A stretch of 57,819 nucleotides of DNA, taken from a virus. Made by a program: the position numbers and the translations under genes. This document shows positions 24,033 through 33,102 of the stretch, in pieces. The notes under the pieces were generated by a model. That model ran no database searches, was not told the origin of the DNA, and saw only the letters and a list, made by a program, of their open reading frames with translations. Numbering within the stretch: the stretch's first letter is position 1; every line of letters starts with the position of its first letter. The DNA is taken from the IMG/VR virus record IMGVR_UViG_3300008110_010000, positions 72,199 to 130,017 of that record. One strand, written 5' to 3'.

Positions 24033-25523
24033 TTGGCAATAATTAATTCCGAACAGGTAGATGTTTTTAACAAACAGCTCTCAGATAAAAAATCTGCAGA
24101 TCCTTTATTGGGTAATGCTTCACAAGAAGCTCTTGATATTGCTATAGGGCAGGCAAGGGGTGAAGTTCTTCCTGGGAGTTTTGGAGCTGCTATGTTTGAA
24201 ATTCCGGAAGGGAAGGATCCGAGTCAATATATTAATTCTATCACGGATAATATCGTTAGTACAGCAGTTGAAAACTTCAAGGGTCTTTCATATCAAAATC
24301 CAAAATATTTAAGCGGGTGGGTCCAAAATAGACCTTCATTTAAGGATTCTAACGCGTATAACGAACTTAGAACAATAACTAAAACTGAATTCAATACCAT
24401 AGAAAACGGAATTGATGATCTGGAAATGGGGGAAAGTCCGGACTTCAATAACAAAGAGCTGAACAAAATTTCAAGTAATAATTTACAGCACATTTTAGAT
24501 TCTACTGTTCTTAATTTTCTAAAAGAGATTGGGATACAAAGACAATCCGGGGCTGCTCCTAGCGATGAATATGTCATGAATAGCGCTAAAGAGGTTTTCG
24601 ATTTTCTGGCTAAATCGTTAATTCCTCCTGCTCCTAAACCTGAACCGATACTCCCGCCTCCTCCCCCAGCTCCTACAGAACCAGCTCAATCCCCAGCAGC
24701 AGAAATCCCTGCCTCTGTTATCACCACACAACAAGAGATAGCCAAACCTGCTGAACCCACACAGGAAATAACCCCCGCTACTGCAAATCCGCCGGTAACA
24801 CAGACCCCTCCTGCTGCAAATCCCCCAGCGGAACCAACATCCACGGTAGTTCAACAAACACAGACGAATGTTACTAATGTTACAAATCAGGCTGCTGTGG
24901 AAGGTCCTAAAACATTTGATGCTGCTACTACCAAAGAATTCACTAAGGAAGAATCCCCTCTACTTAGTATGTTAGGGGATCAATTAGGAATGAGTGCAGG
25001 AGAGATTGCTAACATGTTTGCCGGAGCAGATATTGCAACATTTGATCAAGCAATTGCTCAGAGCTTTGGAGGTGAATCCGATGCTATAAATCAAGCGACA
25101 GGAGAAATCCTTCAAAACCCCGATTTAGCAGCTAAAGCAAGTACCGTGGTTCAAAATTTAACACAAAATGAATCCGTTCCAACAGAAGCAAAAGAGCAAG
25201 TTGCAAATGTAGTGTCCCAGGCAACCCCAATGGTGGAACAAACCCCTGTTCCTCCAGTTGAACAACAACCTGCCACCCCTCCCCCACCATCTCCACAAAC
25301 ACCTGCACCCTCCCCACAGGAAGAACCTGAAAAAACCTCAGAAACTAAAGCTCAAGAGGAAAAACAAAAATCTGCCGCTGAAGCTGAAACAAAAGCTGCA
25401 GATGAATCTAGGAAAGATGAAGACCAAAGAATCAATGGAGAATTACTCAAGACAATGAGAGAAATTTTAAAGGTTCTTCAAGGTCCACTAATCGTTACAG
25501 ACAACACTCACAAATTTTCATAA
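24033..25523 (+). CDS. Large Pro/Ala/Glu-rich late protein, TTG start
   Basis: The start is TTG (MAIINSEQVDVFNKQL), supported by the late box and purine-rich stretch. Residues 1-195 are folded-looking and helical. About 195-295 is a Pro/Ala/Thr/Gln-rich linker. Residues 300-390 (LLSMLGDQLGMSAGEIANMF) are a second helical domain. A second Pro-rich linker and a Lys/Glu helix end near KTMREILKVLQGP. The modular layout and its place after the hub genes suggest a baseplate-hub or tail-interior protein; it is not recognised beyond that. Confidence 0.6.
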   Translation: MAIINSEQVDVFNKQLSDKKSADPLLGNASQEALDIAIGQARGEVLPGSFGAAMFEIPEGKDPSQYINSITDNIVSTAVENFKGLSYQNPKYLSGWVQNRPSFKDSNAYNELRTITKTEFNTIENGIDDLEMGESPDFNNKELNKISSNNLQHILDSTVLNFLKEIGIQRQSGAAPSDEYVMNSAKEVFDFLAKSLIPPAPKPEPILPPPPPAPTEPAQSPAAEIPASVITTQQEIAKPAEPTQEITPATANPPVTQTPPAANPPAEPTSTVVQQTQTNVTNVTNQAAVEGPKTFDAATTKEFTKEESPLLSMLGDQLGMSAGEIANMFAGADIATFDQAIAQSFGGESDAINQATGEILQNPDLAAKASTVVQNLTQNESVPTEAKEQVANVVSQATPMVEQTPVPPVEQQPATPPPPSPQTPAPSPQEEPEKTSETKAQEEKQKSAAEAETKAADESRKDEDQRINGELLKTMREILKVLQGPLIVTDNTHKFS

Positions 25524-25553
25524 GGTTCAGTTTTTTTTGTGAAACTTTCTTTC

Positions 25554-25561
25554 TATATTTG
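25554..25561 (+). promoter_or_regulatory. Putative promoter -7 box (TATATTTG)
   Basis: Perfect TAnnTTTG 19 bases before the ATG at 25581, preceded by a T8 run. It heads the dCMP deaminase/sigma/nuclease group. No TCGGGG element is present. Confidence 0.5.
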
Positions 25562-25580
25562 TATAGGATAATAAAAAGCT

Positions 25581-25823
25581 ATGTCGGTTACTGAAAAAAA
25601 ATATATTATGGAGGAAAATTTAAGAGAATCCCTAGCGGATTTTCTAAAAAATCCCTTCGATAACTATCAGGAATTGATTGGTTTGATTGAAAGCAAAAGC
25701 TCCTTCACAGAATCTGAAATCAACAAGATAGTTTCTCTGCTCGGTAAGTTTCCTGCTTATTCTGTTTATCCAGTAATAGATTTATTTAAAGGAAACTTAA
25801 AAGAGGAAAATATTGGAGAATAA
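25581..25823 (+). CDS. Small hypothetical protein
   Basis: 80 residues, helical and acidic (ENLRESLADFLKNPFDNYQE). No motif recognised. It leads a probable operon with the dCMP deaminase, whose TTG start overlaps its last 11 bases. Confidence 0.55.
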   Translation: MSVTEKKYIMEENLRESLADFLKNPFDNYQELIGLIESKSSFTESEINKIVSLLGKFPAYSVYPVIDLFKGNLKEENIGE

Positions 25824-26325
25824 TTTTTTTACTGAGCAAGATTCAAATAACTGTTTAGATAAAAAGCAGTTTAAGTTAGATCTTGTTTATCTCAGAATGG
25901 CAAAAGAATGGTCAACTAATTCTCATTGCAAAAGAAGTCAGGTTGGATGTTTAGTAGTCAAAGACAAAACCATAATTTCAGACGGATATAACGGAACTCC
26001 AACAGGATTTCCAAACATTTGCGAAAATGAAATAAATGAAACCTTGCCTTATGTTTTGCACGCAGAAGCAAATGCTATAACAAAGCTTGCAAAAAATACG
26101 GTGAGTTCACACGGGAGCACGATGTATGTAACGCTTTCCCCGTGTTATGATTGCTCAAAATTAATTATTCAATCCGGGATTAAAAGAATCGTTTTCTGTG
26201 AGATTTACAGAAAGACTGATTCTCTCCAACTGCTAAACCAAGCTGGGATTGAAATTGTTTATATTAACTTACATAACCCTTTAAACCAAGAACCAGATGG
26301 CAAAGAGCATTCAAGAATTAGCTGA
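25813..26325 (+). CDS. dCMP deaminase
   Basis: Zinc-dependent cytidine/deoxycytidylate deaminase. HAEANA (83-88) supplies the His ligand and catalytic Glu85, and PCYDC (110-114) the two Cys ligands. The upstream VGCLVVKD and SDGYNGTPTGFPN are typical of dCMP deaminases. Length 170 is close to T4 Cd (193). It converts dCMP to dUMP for dTTP supply. Start is TTG at 25813, since the next ATG would remove the first strand. Overlaps the sigma gene by 29 bases. Confidence 0.9.
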   Translation: MENNFFTEQDSNNCLDKKQFKLDLVYLRMAKEWSTNSHCKRSQVGCLVVKDKTIISDGYNGTPTGFPNICENEINETLPYVLHAEANAITKLAKNTVSSHGSTMYVTLSPCYDCSKLIIQSGIKRIVFCEIYRKTDSLQLLNQAGIEIVYINLHNPLNQEPDGKEHSRIS

Positions 26326-26920
26326 AAAATTTTTAATGACATCCCAAGAGAAAGATTTTAAGTCTCTCTATGATAGGATTAAACCAGGTTTACTTAATCA
26401 CTGTAAATCAATCCTAATTGATGAAGAGGTTGCGCAAGATGCAGTGTCAAAAACTTTTGAAAAGATCTGGGTAAAAGTTGCCCAATATGATCCTTCTAGG
26501 GGAAATTTTTCCACATGGGCATATAACATAGCAAGAAACGAATCTCTGCTAATCAAAAAAAATTCGAAGAAATTTACTCCATTAGTTTATGAATCGATAG
26601 AATTAGATGGTAGAGATCATGATGAATTCATTCCTCTCTCTGATATAACCCCAGAGGATATTTTTGCTGAACCAGAATGGGAAATAAATAATCAGGAAGG
26701 AGGCTTTGATGATCTATATGATACAGTCTTAGAAAAGATGAAACAGCTTCCTGCGATTTATAAGGATATTCTTATGGATCGGGAACTACATAAGATGAAG
26801 TATCAAGATATTGCTGATAAATACGGAATGAAAAAGAGAGCAGTTGCAACACGTATTAGAAGAGCTAGAATAAAGATCAGGGAGATGTTTCCTGGAATAA
26901 AATTAAATTTTATCGATTGA
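26297..26920 (+). CDS. ECF-like sigma-70 family factor
   Basis: 207 residues. Region 2 (about 20-88) has LYDRIKPGLLNHCKSIL, QDAVSKTFEKIWVKV and GNFSTWAYNIARN, the core-binding and -10 recognition pattern. Region 4 (about 145-200) has LPAIYKDILM, YQDIADKYGMKKRAVATRI as helix-turn-helix, and RARIKIREMF. This is the two-domain ECF layout. It should redirect host polymerase to phage promoters. It is distinct from the shorter gp55-like protein at 37022; which promoter class each serves is unknown. Lies in an operon with DNA metabolism genes. Confidence 0.85.
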   Translation: MAKSIQELAEKFLMTSQEKDFKSLYDRIKPGLLNHCKSILIDEEVAQDAVSKTFEKIWVKVAQYDPSRGNFSTWAYNIARNESLLIKKNSKKFTPLVYESIELDGRDHDEFIPLSDITPEDIFAEPEWEINNQEGGFDDLYDTVLEKMKQLPAIYKDILMDRELHKMKYQDIADKYGMKKRAVATRIRRARIKIREMFPGIKLNFID

Positions 26921-26921
26921 T

Positions 26922-27392
26922 ATGATAGATTTTTTAAAGGGATTAATCAGAATTTTTGGAGTTATTAGAGACATTAGAAATTATCTATTTCTCCGTAGGG
27001 TAATTAAAAAGGAGCTGATGAATTCTCCGATATGGTCAAAAAACAATTTGAGGGTAGACTGGATTGGCAGAATTTACACAGTTATGAATTTACCACCCGA
27101 AGTGACAATGTCCCCAGATTTACCACGGGAGCTTTGGCCAGCTTATTTAATAGAACAATCGAAGGGATTAAATGAATATCTCACTTCTCTTAATCTTCAT
27201 GAGATAATCATTCCTGAATATAAGGAGATTCCAGAAAGCAATTCATATCTTTTAGTTTATTATCCTTATTTCAGAGATCTAACAACCTGGTGGATTGCAA
27301 GTAGAACTATTTTTTGGACCACTGCTATCATCATTGAAAGCAAAACACAGTGGCTATCCCAAGCTTGGACTTGGACAATATCATTATTTTAA
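26922..27392 (+). CDS. Conserved T4-like hypothetical protein
   Basis: 156 residues. A basic amphipathic N-terminus (FLRRVIKKELMNS) precedes KNNLRVDWIGRIYTVMNLPPEV, a segment resembling unnamed proteins common in large T4-like phages. The C-terminal 40 residues are rich in Trp, Thr and Ile (TTWWIASRTIFWTTAIII) and may contact membrane. It starts 1 base after the sigma stop. No function assigned. Confidence 0.55.
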   Translation: MIDFLKGLIRIFGVIRDIRNYLFLRRVIKKELMNSPIWSKNNLRVDWIGRIYTVMNLPPEVTMSPDLPRELWPAYLIEQSKGLNEYLTSLNLHEIIIPEYKEIPESNSYLLVYYPYFRDLTTWWIASRTIFWTTAIIIESKTQWLSQAWTWTISLF

Positions 27393-27395
27393 AAA

Positions 27396-28142
27396 TTGAC
27401 AAATCCTAATATTCAGAGAAAAAGCTATCCCTGGGGAAGAGCTTATGAGGTTATCACGGATCACCAGACTAAGCTGGTTCTTCCTTCCGTTACAACAGTT
27501 TTAAAGCTCCTTACTGAGCCTAAATTCCAACACTTGAGAGAAAAGTTCGGTAACGAGAAATGGCAGCAGATACTGGATAAAGCATCATTCAGAGGAACAG
27601 TTATGCACTCGATGCTTGAACATTTCCTATTGGAGTATGCAGAATCAAAATCAGTGGATAAGAGTCTTCTATCAGCTCAAAATATTGCTAAGGAAGAAGA
27701 AAAAAATTCACCAGACAAGTTGGATTTGATTGTGAGAGGTAGAGATCTTTTTTGGAATTTTTATCATGAAAAATTTTGGTCAGATATTAAATGTGTTCTT
27801 CATAACGAACTTTTTCTGTGGACAGATTTTAGAGGCGGATGGGCAGGAGCAACAGATTTTATTTTTCAAGACTTTAATGACGAGCACGTGGTAATAGATT
27901 TCAAGTCTGCTAGCTCACCTAAAGATGAAGACGATATTGATTCCTATAAATGCCAAATTTCCGCATATATGTTTGCTTATGCTGAGAGGTATGGAGTAAT
28001 TCCTCACCGTGGGGAAATTTGGATTTCTAACGAAAAAAACTCTTCAATCCAAAGATTCATCGTTACAAGAGACGAGTTTAAAGAACATCTAAGAAAATTT
28101 CTGGATCTCTTGAAACAATTCAGGGAAATCCACTCTATTTGA
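27396..28142 (+). CDS. PD-(D/E)XK exonuclease, RecB/Cas4-like
   Basis: RecB-family nuclease motifs in order: GTVMHSMLEHFL (67-78, with His71 and Glu75), Glu138 in HNELFLW, GATDFIF (Asp154), VVIDFKSAS (Asp168, Lys170) and QISAYMFAY (Gln187, Tyr191). The motif set indicates an active DNA exonuclease or nickase. It starts at TTG, 3 bases after the preceding gene, with no earlier ATG. It may process recombination or replication intermediates; an iron-sulphur cluster is not apparent. Confidence 0.85.
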   Translation: MTNPNIQRKSYPWGRAYEVITDHQTKLVLPSVTTVLKLLTEPKFQHLREKFGNEKWQQILDKASFRGTVMHSMLEHFLLEYAESKSVDKSLLSAQNIAKEEEKNSPDKLDLIVRGRDLFWNFYHEKFWSDIKCVLHNELFLWTDFRGGWAGATDFIFQDFNDEHVVIDFKSASSPKDEDDIDSYKCQISAYMFAYAERYGVIPHRGEIWISNEKNSSIQRFIVTRDEFKEHLRKFLDLLKQFREIHSI

Positions 28143-28191
28143 TGAAACATTAGGTTTAAGAGGATCTAAAAATGAATATAAAAAATAAAAA

Positions 28192-28644
28192 ATGGCAGAA
28201 GAATTAATCACCGAAGTGGAAGTAGATCAAAAAAGAGTCGAAGAGCTACAATCAGCTCTTGACAAAAAACAAAAAGAACTGAGTAATAAGGTCTATGGAG
28301 TATCTATGAATTCAAAAGATCTAGAGGTGTATAATGATATTGTTTCCTCTCTAGAATGGAGGGGAAAGGAAGCTTTAGGAATTTTAGAGATCACAAAAAA
28401 GCTCGACCAAATCAAAGAAGAAGGCATAAAAAGTGGAGTGATCTATATGAATGCTCTAGAAATCGAAGCATCACATTATTTTCTAAATAAATTTTCAGGG
28501 AAGGGAAAAAGCCTAGCAAATGATTTTATCCGCATTTTTAAGGCATTCGAACAATCTTTGACCAATATTAGCCTAGATAATAAAGAGTTTGACGATCTAA
28601 AAAAGGATCTAGCAGCAGCTCAACAGGGCTTAGAATCTGAATAA
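28192..28644 (+). CDS. Coiled-coil hypothetical protein
   Basis: 150 residues, almost entirely helical. The N-terminus is a heptad coil (VEELQSALDKKQKELSNKV), and a C-terminal coil ends LKKDLAAAQQGLESE. Between them is a compact domain (WRGKEALGILEITKKLDQI). The A-rich leader is like those of the tube genes. A terminator follows 20 bases after the stop. Function unknown. Confidence 0.6.
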   Translation: MAEELITEVEVDQKRVEELQSALDKKQKELSNKVYGVSMNSKDLEVYNDIVSSLEWRGKEALGILEITKKLDQIKEEGIKSGVIYMNALEIEASHYFLNKFSGKGKSLANDFIRIFKAFEQSLTNISLDNKEFDDLKKDLAAAQQGLESE

Positions 28645-28664
28645 ATTCCGGGTTTTTAATCTTT

Positions 28665-28695
28665 TAGGGCTCACTTTATCAAGTGGGCCTTTTTT
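28665..28695 (+). terminator. Rho-independent terminator
   Basis: AGGGCTCACT pairs with AGTGGGCCTT (G-T pairs included) around TTATCA, then a T run. The next late box follows within 6 bases. Confidence 0.85.
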
Positions 28696-28700
28696 CTGTG

Positions 28701-28708
28701 GATATATA
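28701..28708 (+). promoter_or_regulatory. Late-promoter-like box (GATATATA)
   Basis: Exact GATATATA, 21 bases upstream of ATG 28730. The flanks TTCTGTG-box-A are shared with the box at 46157. Confidence 0.6.
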
Positions 28709-28729
28709 ATACTTAAAGAAATAACTTAG

Positions 28730-30100
28730 ATGAAAGAAAACAAGTATTTCCCATATATTGTAGCTATTTCTGCAATCAGCATCTCGTTTTCTGCTGCATT
28801 TTATTCGATCTTTGGTATCGGTAAAATGTTTGCAGGTGCTTCTACCAACGTGATGGTGATGGCAGCTAGTTTAGAATTTGCTAAACTAGTCATAGCTTCT
28901 CTGTTGTACAGATTCTGGGACGAAATAAACAAGGCACTTAAGGTTTACCTCACTATAGCATGTTTTGTACTAATAGTAATAACCTCGGCGGGGATCTATG
29001 GGTTCTTGTCCTCAGCTTATCAGGAAACCGCAAATAAGGTAGAAAACGTAGATAAAAATACTGCTGTCATTGAGAAAAGAAAGCAAATGATTCAAAGGCA
29101 GCTGGATCAGGCAGAAAAACAGTTGGAGCTTAAAAGTACCAGACAGAACACACTCTCTGATATGAGAAATAGACAGCAGAGCAATGCTGATAATCTCATA
29201 GCTCAAAACAAATCAACTTCCTCTGTTAGATCACAGATGAACCAATTGAGTAAAGAGAGCAAATCTTTGGATGATGATATAAAAGTTTTACAGGACACGA
29301 TAGCTTCAAAAACTCAGCAAATCAACGATTTAGATCTGGAGATTCTAAACGTCTCTTCCAATAATGATATAGCTAACGAAATCGGACCTTTAAAATTTAT
29401 CGCTAAGATCACTGGTAAATCTTTAGATCAAGTTGTAAACTGGTTTATTATAGCTTTAATGCTGGTATTTGACCCACTTGCGATTGCACTAGTTGTTGCC
29501 GCTAACTTCGTATTCTCCTATGTCAGCGAGAAGAAAAAAACAGAAGAATCCCCAAAAAATCCAGAACCGGAAAAAATTGAGGAAAAAATTATAGAGACTA
29601 TAGAGCCAGAAAAGGAAGAAGAAATCAAATTGCCGGATCTAAAAATCGTAGATGAATACAAAACAGAGATAGAGGGAATTCCACTTACCTTAAAAGGATT
29701 TATTGTAGGAGATACCCCGATAGCAGAGATCAATAATGATATAATAAATGAAAATGAGCAGGAAGACATTTCCGAGAAAATCGAAGAAACAATTGAAAAA
29801 GAAGAAAGAGAAATCATTCTTCCAGAAGATGCGGGAGATAATGAGAAGAGCAAAGAAGATGATGATGTAGTTTATTCTCCAGATCTCTCCAGTATCGACC
29901 CAGATTTAACCCCTGATGAGGATTCAGAAATAATAGAAGAACACGAGGATCTGCCAGAAAATACGGAAGACGGTGAATTTGGTGGATACAGGCTAGGTAA
30001 CGTTTACGGAAAAGAGAGAAGGAGTATCAAAGATTACAAGAATAAAAAGGAAATTCCGATCGACTTATTAGTCAGAAAGGAAGATCCTACCAGATTATAA
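28730..30100 (+). CDS. Membrane-anchored coiled-coil protein
   Basis: 456 residues. Predicted transmembrane helices are at about 7-30, 40-60 and 72-94. A long coiled coil (about 97-208, rich in Gln/Lys/Asp) follows, then a fourth hydrophobic helix at about 236-264 (WFIIALMLVFDPLAIALVVA). A long acidic Pro/Glu tail ends with a basic patch (ERRSIKDYKNKKEI). It is driven by a strong late-type box just upstream of the fibre cassette. Possibly a host-membrane protein acting late in infection, or a virion membrane-puncturing protein. Not assigned to a family. Confidence 0.6.
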   Translation: MKENKYFPYIVAISAISISFSAAFYSIFGIGKMFAGASTNVMVMAASLEFAKLVIASLLYRFWDEINKALKVYLTIACFVLIVITSAGIYGFLSSAYQETANKVENVDKNTAVIEKRKQMIQRQLDQAEKQLELKSTRQNTLSDMRNRQQSNADNLIAQNKSTSSVRSQMNQLSKESKSLDDDIKVLQDTIASKTQQINDLDLEILNVSSNNDIANEIGPLKFIAKITGKSLDQVVNWFIIALMLVFDPLAIALVVAANFVFSYVSEKKKTEESPKNPEPEKIEEKIIETIEPEKEEEIKLPDLKIVDEYKTEIEGIPLTLKGFIVGDTPIAEINNDIINENEQEDISEKIEETIEKEEREIILPEDAGDNEKSKEDDDVVYSPDLSSIDPDLTPDEDSEIIEEHEDLPENTEDGEFGGYRLGNVYGKERRSIKDYKNKKEIPIDLLVRKEDPTRL

Positions 30101-30101
30101 G

Positions 30102-30686
30102 ATGCCAAACGTATTAAAAACAGATTCAAGATATGTCAAGTACATTGATTGTAATCCAGAAAAACAGAAAAAAATAGTTTTTGAAGGATCCATTCTTAAA
30201 ATCATAGAGGGATCTAAAGTTTTGCATTCTGTGGATATGTCTGGATTTTTTCACCCTGCATCAATTACCGGGGGAAGCTTCAAAAAGAGAATCTTTATAG
30301 ATCCCGAAACGTCTTGGAATTTATACGGAGGAAACATAGCTCAAGATCAGGGAGAGGTTTCTTTAATCATAGTTAAAGTGAAATATGATAAATCTTTAAC
30401 AGAAGATGAGAAGTTAATTTTCTGGGAATATAAAGGAAGGACGTTTCCTCTAAAAAACGTCTTATTCCTAACAGGGAAAACTTTAGATCATGTTAAACAT
30501 CACGGATGGGATTTAGAGCCATATAATGTGTATGGTGATCCCACTAATGTTTCTCCTGTGGTAGATCCAGAATTTAGTCCGGTTTTAAGTCCTCAACCAA
30601 CCTCGCCAGATTTTAGTTTGGGTGGAATTAAAATTATGAATACAACCCGGAAAGAGGTTGAGGTAGAAATATTAGTTATGAATTAA
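30102..30686 (+). CDS. Fibre-cassette structural protein A
   Basis: 194 residues, strand-rich. It aligns with the next gene: VLHSVDMSGFF versus VLNSFDLCDFS, GEVSLIIVKVKY versus GEVKALIVSVKY, and a final GGIKIMNTTRKEVEVEILV versus GGIVIHNPHSNDVEITIIV. It is thus one of two tandem paralogues at the head of the fibre cassette. It overlaps the next gene by one base (TAATG). Probably a fibre-attachment or accessory tail protein. Function inferred from context. Confidence 0.55.
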   Translation: MPNVLKTDSRYVKYIDCNPEKQKKIVFEGSILKIIEGSKVLHSVDMSGFFHPASITGGSFKKRIFIDPETSWNLYGGNIAQDQGEVSLIIVKVKYDKSLTEDEKLIFWEYKGRTFPLKNVLFLTGKTLDHVKHHGWDLEPYNVYGDPTNVSPVVDPEFSPVLSPQPTSPDFSLGGIKIMNTTRKEVEVEILVMN

Positions 30687-31330
30687 TGGCAACAGCACCC
30701 CTTATATGTAAAGCAGATTTAGCTAATACCTTAATTGAAGGAGGTCAATTTAATCGTTGCACCTTTCAAGTAACCAAAGATTCGTCTGTTCTAAATTCTT
30801 TTGATTTATGTGATTTCTCCCTCGATATAGACGATTTTTTTGCACAAACACTAAAGTTAAAGGGTGGCAGTGCATTTCTTTTGGATGATTCCGGTTTATC
30901 TAATACATTCGGGGAGGTAAAAGCACTTATAGTTAGCGTAAAATATCCAGCATCATTTACAACAGATTCGAGTAAATATATTAACCTTATTTACGAAGAG
31001 AAAATCTATCCAATTGGAGGTTTCCATATCTGGACTGGAGAACCAGGAGCTGATCCCGGAAGAGGGATTTCAATATATCCGAGCAATTTTCTATCTAGTC
31101 CTCTTTATAATGAGGGAGGGATAGTGATACACAATCCACATTCTAATGATGTTGAGATCACTATTATAGTTGCTTCTGGTGGTGCTCTAGGAACAGGCAT
31201 CAGCGGAACAAGCGGAACGAGTGCTAGCCCAACTACCAGCGGAAGCAGTGGAACTAGTGGATCTTCTGGAAGTTCCGGATCAACATCAACTTATTTTGGA
31301 ATAAGTACAACATCAATAACCCTACCATAA
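30686..31330 (+). CDS. Fibre-cassette structural protein B with short collagen-like tail
   Basis: 214 residues, paralogous to the preceding protein over about 170 residues. It ends in a Gly/Ser/Thr-rich collagen-like tail (SGTSGTSASPTTSGSSG type) and a short C-terminus. The same repeat type appears in the two long fibres, so this is probably part of the same fibre assembly. Start and stop overlap both neighbours by one base. Confidence 0.6.
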   Translation: MATAPLICKADLANTLIEGGQFNRCTFQVTKDSSVLNSFDLCDFSLDIDDFFAQTLKLKGGSAFLLDDSGLSNTFGEVKALIVSVKYPASFTTDSSKYINLIYEEKIYPIGGFHIWTGEPGADPGRGISIYPSNFLSSPLYNEGGIVIHNPHSNDVEITIIVASGGALGTGISGTSGTSASPTTSGSSGTSGSSGSSGSTSTYFGISTTSITLP

Positions 31331-33102
31331 TGCCATACTCAAATATAACTATAACGACAAATTCGGGGCTTTCATTCAGACAGTATGACTTTATACAAGT
31401 AACCCATGATTCCGATAATTACATCATCGGTAGAGTTGTTAGCTATAATTCTTCAACAGGCCAATTAACTTTTACCCCATTAGTAGTTAGGGGGTCGGGG
31501 AGTTTTAGCACCTGGGAAGTAACATTAACAGGTGATCCCGGGGATGATGGAAGTAGCGGAAGTAGTGGAACTGCAGGATCTGCAACATCAGGAACTTCAG
31601 GAGGATCGGGAACTGCAGGAACTTCGGGTACTACCCCCTCGGTATTAGATTCAGGTAATCCATATTCAGTTCTCAGATATAACGGGTCGGGTACTGGAGT
31701 TACTGGTGATGCCAATCTTACTTTTGATGGAGCAACACTCTCGATAGATCCATTAGAATATAGCTCTGGGGGAGATCCAATCTATCGGATAATTTATCAC
31801 AATGACGGAACTGCGGGAACCGCGGGCATAGTGGTTCGAGGTCCAATTTTTGGACAACCTTATACTGGGATAATTGAGAATAGGATACCACACGATTATC
31901 AGCAACAATTTGTCATCGGGGGTAACAATATAGCTCATATAGATTCTCAAGGATTCCACGTCCAGCAAGCTTTAATAGCAGATAATGGTGTCTATTTAGA
32001 AAGTCTAGAATTAGACCCATCACAAACAAGATTTTTAGTATGGGATCCTTCAACTAGTGGGGGTCTTCAGGGAAAAATTAAATGGAGAACTTCGGGTGCA
32101 GAAGGTGCTCAGGGACCAGCGGGAGCACCAGGTTCCTCAGGAAGTTCTGGAACATCAGGAACATCCGGTACATCTGGAGAAACCGGAGCATCTGGTTCTT
32201 CTGGGACATCAGGAACATCCGGTACATCTGGAGAAACCGGAGAATCTGGTTCTTCTGGGACATCTGGAGAAAATGGAACATCCGGTTCTTCTGGATCAAC
32301 TGGTACTTCTGGTACTTCCGGTACATCCGGAAATGGAACATCCGGTACTTCAGGAGCTGGATTTGTTTGGAGAGGGGAGTGGCAACCAATTCCAACAGTT
32401 TATGTAGGTGGCCAAGACGTAGTTTCATATACCGGAGGTTCATACATAAAAATCGGGGACGGTAACTCTGGCAGTGCTCCTCCAGACGATCCAGTAAGAT
32501 GGGGTTTAGTTGCTGACAAAGGCTCATCAGGAACTTCTGGGTTAGCTGGAACATCAGGACAATCTGGTACTTCAGGTACATCCGGAAATGGAACATCAGG
32601 AACATCAGGTGAAACTGGAACATCTGGATCAACCGGTACTTCAGGAAGCTCTGGATCTACAGGAACATCAGGATCTTCGGGGCAATCTGGTGCTGCGGGG
32701 ACATCAGGGACTTCAAGCAACGGAACATCTGGTACTTCTTTCAGCTCACCATATTCAGGTAACTTAAATGTAACATCTGGACAAGCTTGGGTTAGCGCAG
32801 ATGCTAATGGTAATACTACTTCATCAACCACGGTAAACTGGAACGATAGTAATGTTCAAACTTTTACTCTAAATGCAGCAACAACTACATTTACATTTAG
32901 TAACGGTCAAGCAGGTGCTACATATATTTTAATAATAAGACAAAATGCATCAGGTTCTCAAGTTATAACATGGCCTGGAACAGTTGCATGGACAGGCGCA
33001 GCTACTCCAACGATGACCTCGACTGCTAGCCGATATGATGTTTTCACTTTCATTTTTGATGGTAGCAAGTATTTTGGTTCCTATATACAAAACTTCATAT
33101 AA
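31330..33102 (+). CDS. Collagen-like tail fibre protein
   Basis: 590 residues. The N-terminal strand-rich domain has IIGRVVSYNSSTGQLTF and GSGSFSTWEVTLTGDPG, typical of phage fibre N-termini. Three blocks of GTSG/GSSG triplet repeats (about 72-105, 262-345 and 395-475) are separated by a globular domain with LDPSQTRFLVWDPS and a Trp-containing domain (GEWQPIPTVYVGG). The C-terminal beta domain ends near residue 590. It should form a trimeric triple-helical shaft. Overlaps neighbours by one base on both sides. Long frames on the other strand here are artefacts of the repeats. Confidence 0.8.
   Translation: MPYSNITITTNSGLSFRQYDFIQVTHDSDNYIIGRVVSYNSSTGQLTFTPLVVRGSGSFSTWEVTLTGDPGDDGSSGSSGTAGSATSGTSGGSGTAGTSGTTPSVLDSGNPYSVLRYNGSGTGVTGDANLTFDGATLSIDPLEYSSGGDPIYRIIYHNDGTAGTAGIVVRGPIFGQPYTGIIENRIPHDYQQQFVIGGNNIAHIDSQGFHVQQALIADNGVYLESLELDPSQTRFLVWDPSTSGGLQGKIKWRTSGAEGAQGPAGAPGSSGSSGTSGTSGTSGETGASGSSGTSGTSGTSGETGESGSSGTSGENGTSGSSGSTGTSGTSGTSGNGTSGTSGAGFVWRGEWQPIPTVYVGGQDVVSYTGGSYIKIGDGNSGSAPPDDPVRWGLVADKGSSGTSGLAGTSGQSGTSGTSGNGTSGTSGETGTSGSTGTSGSSGSTGTSGSSGQSGAAGTSGTSSNGTSGTSFSSPYSGNLNVTSGQAWVSADANGNTTSSTTVNWNDSNVQTFTLNAATTTFTFSNGQAGATYILIIRQNASGSQVITWPGTVAWTGAATPTMTSTASRYDVFTFIFDGSKYFGSYIQNFI

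Noticed and set aside
32400-32831. Reverse-strand open frame opposite the second fibre
   Set aside because: Same artefact of collagen-like repeats.
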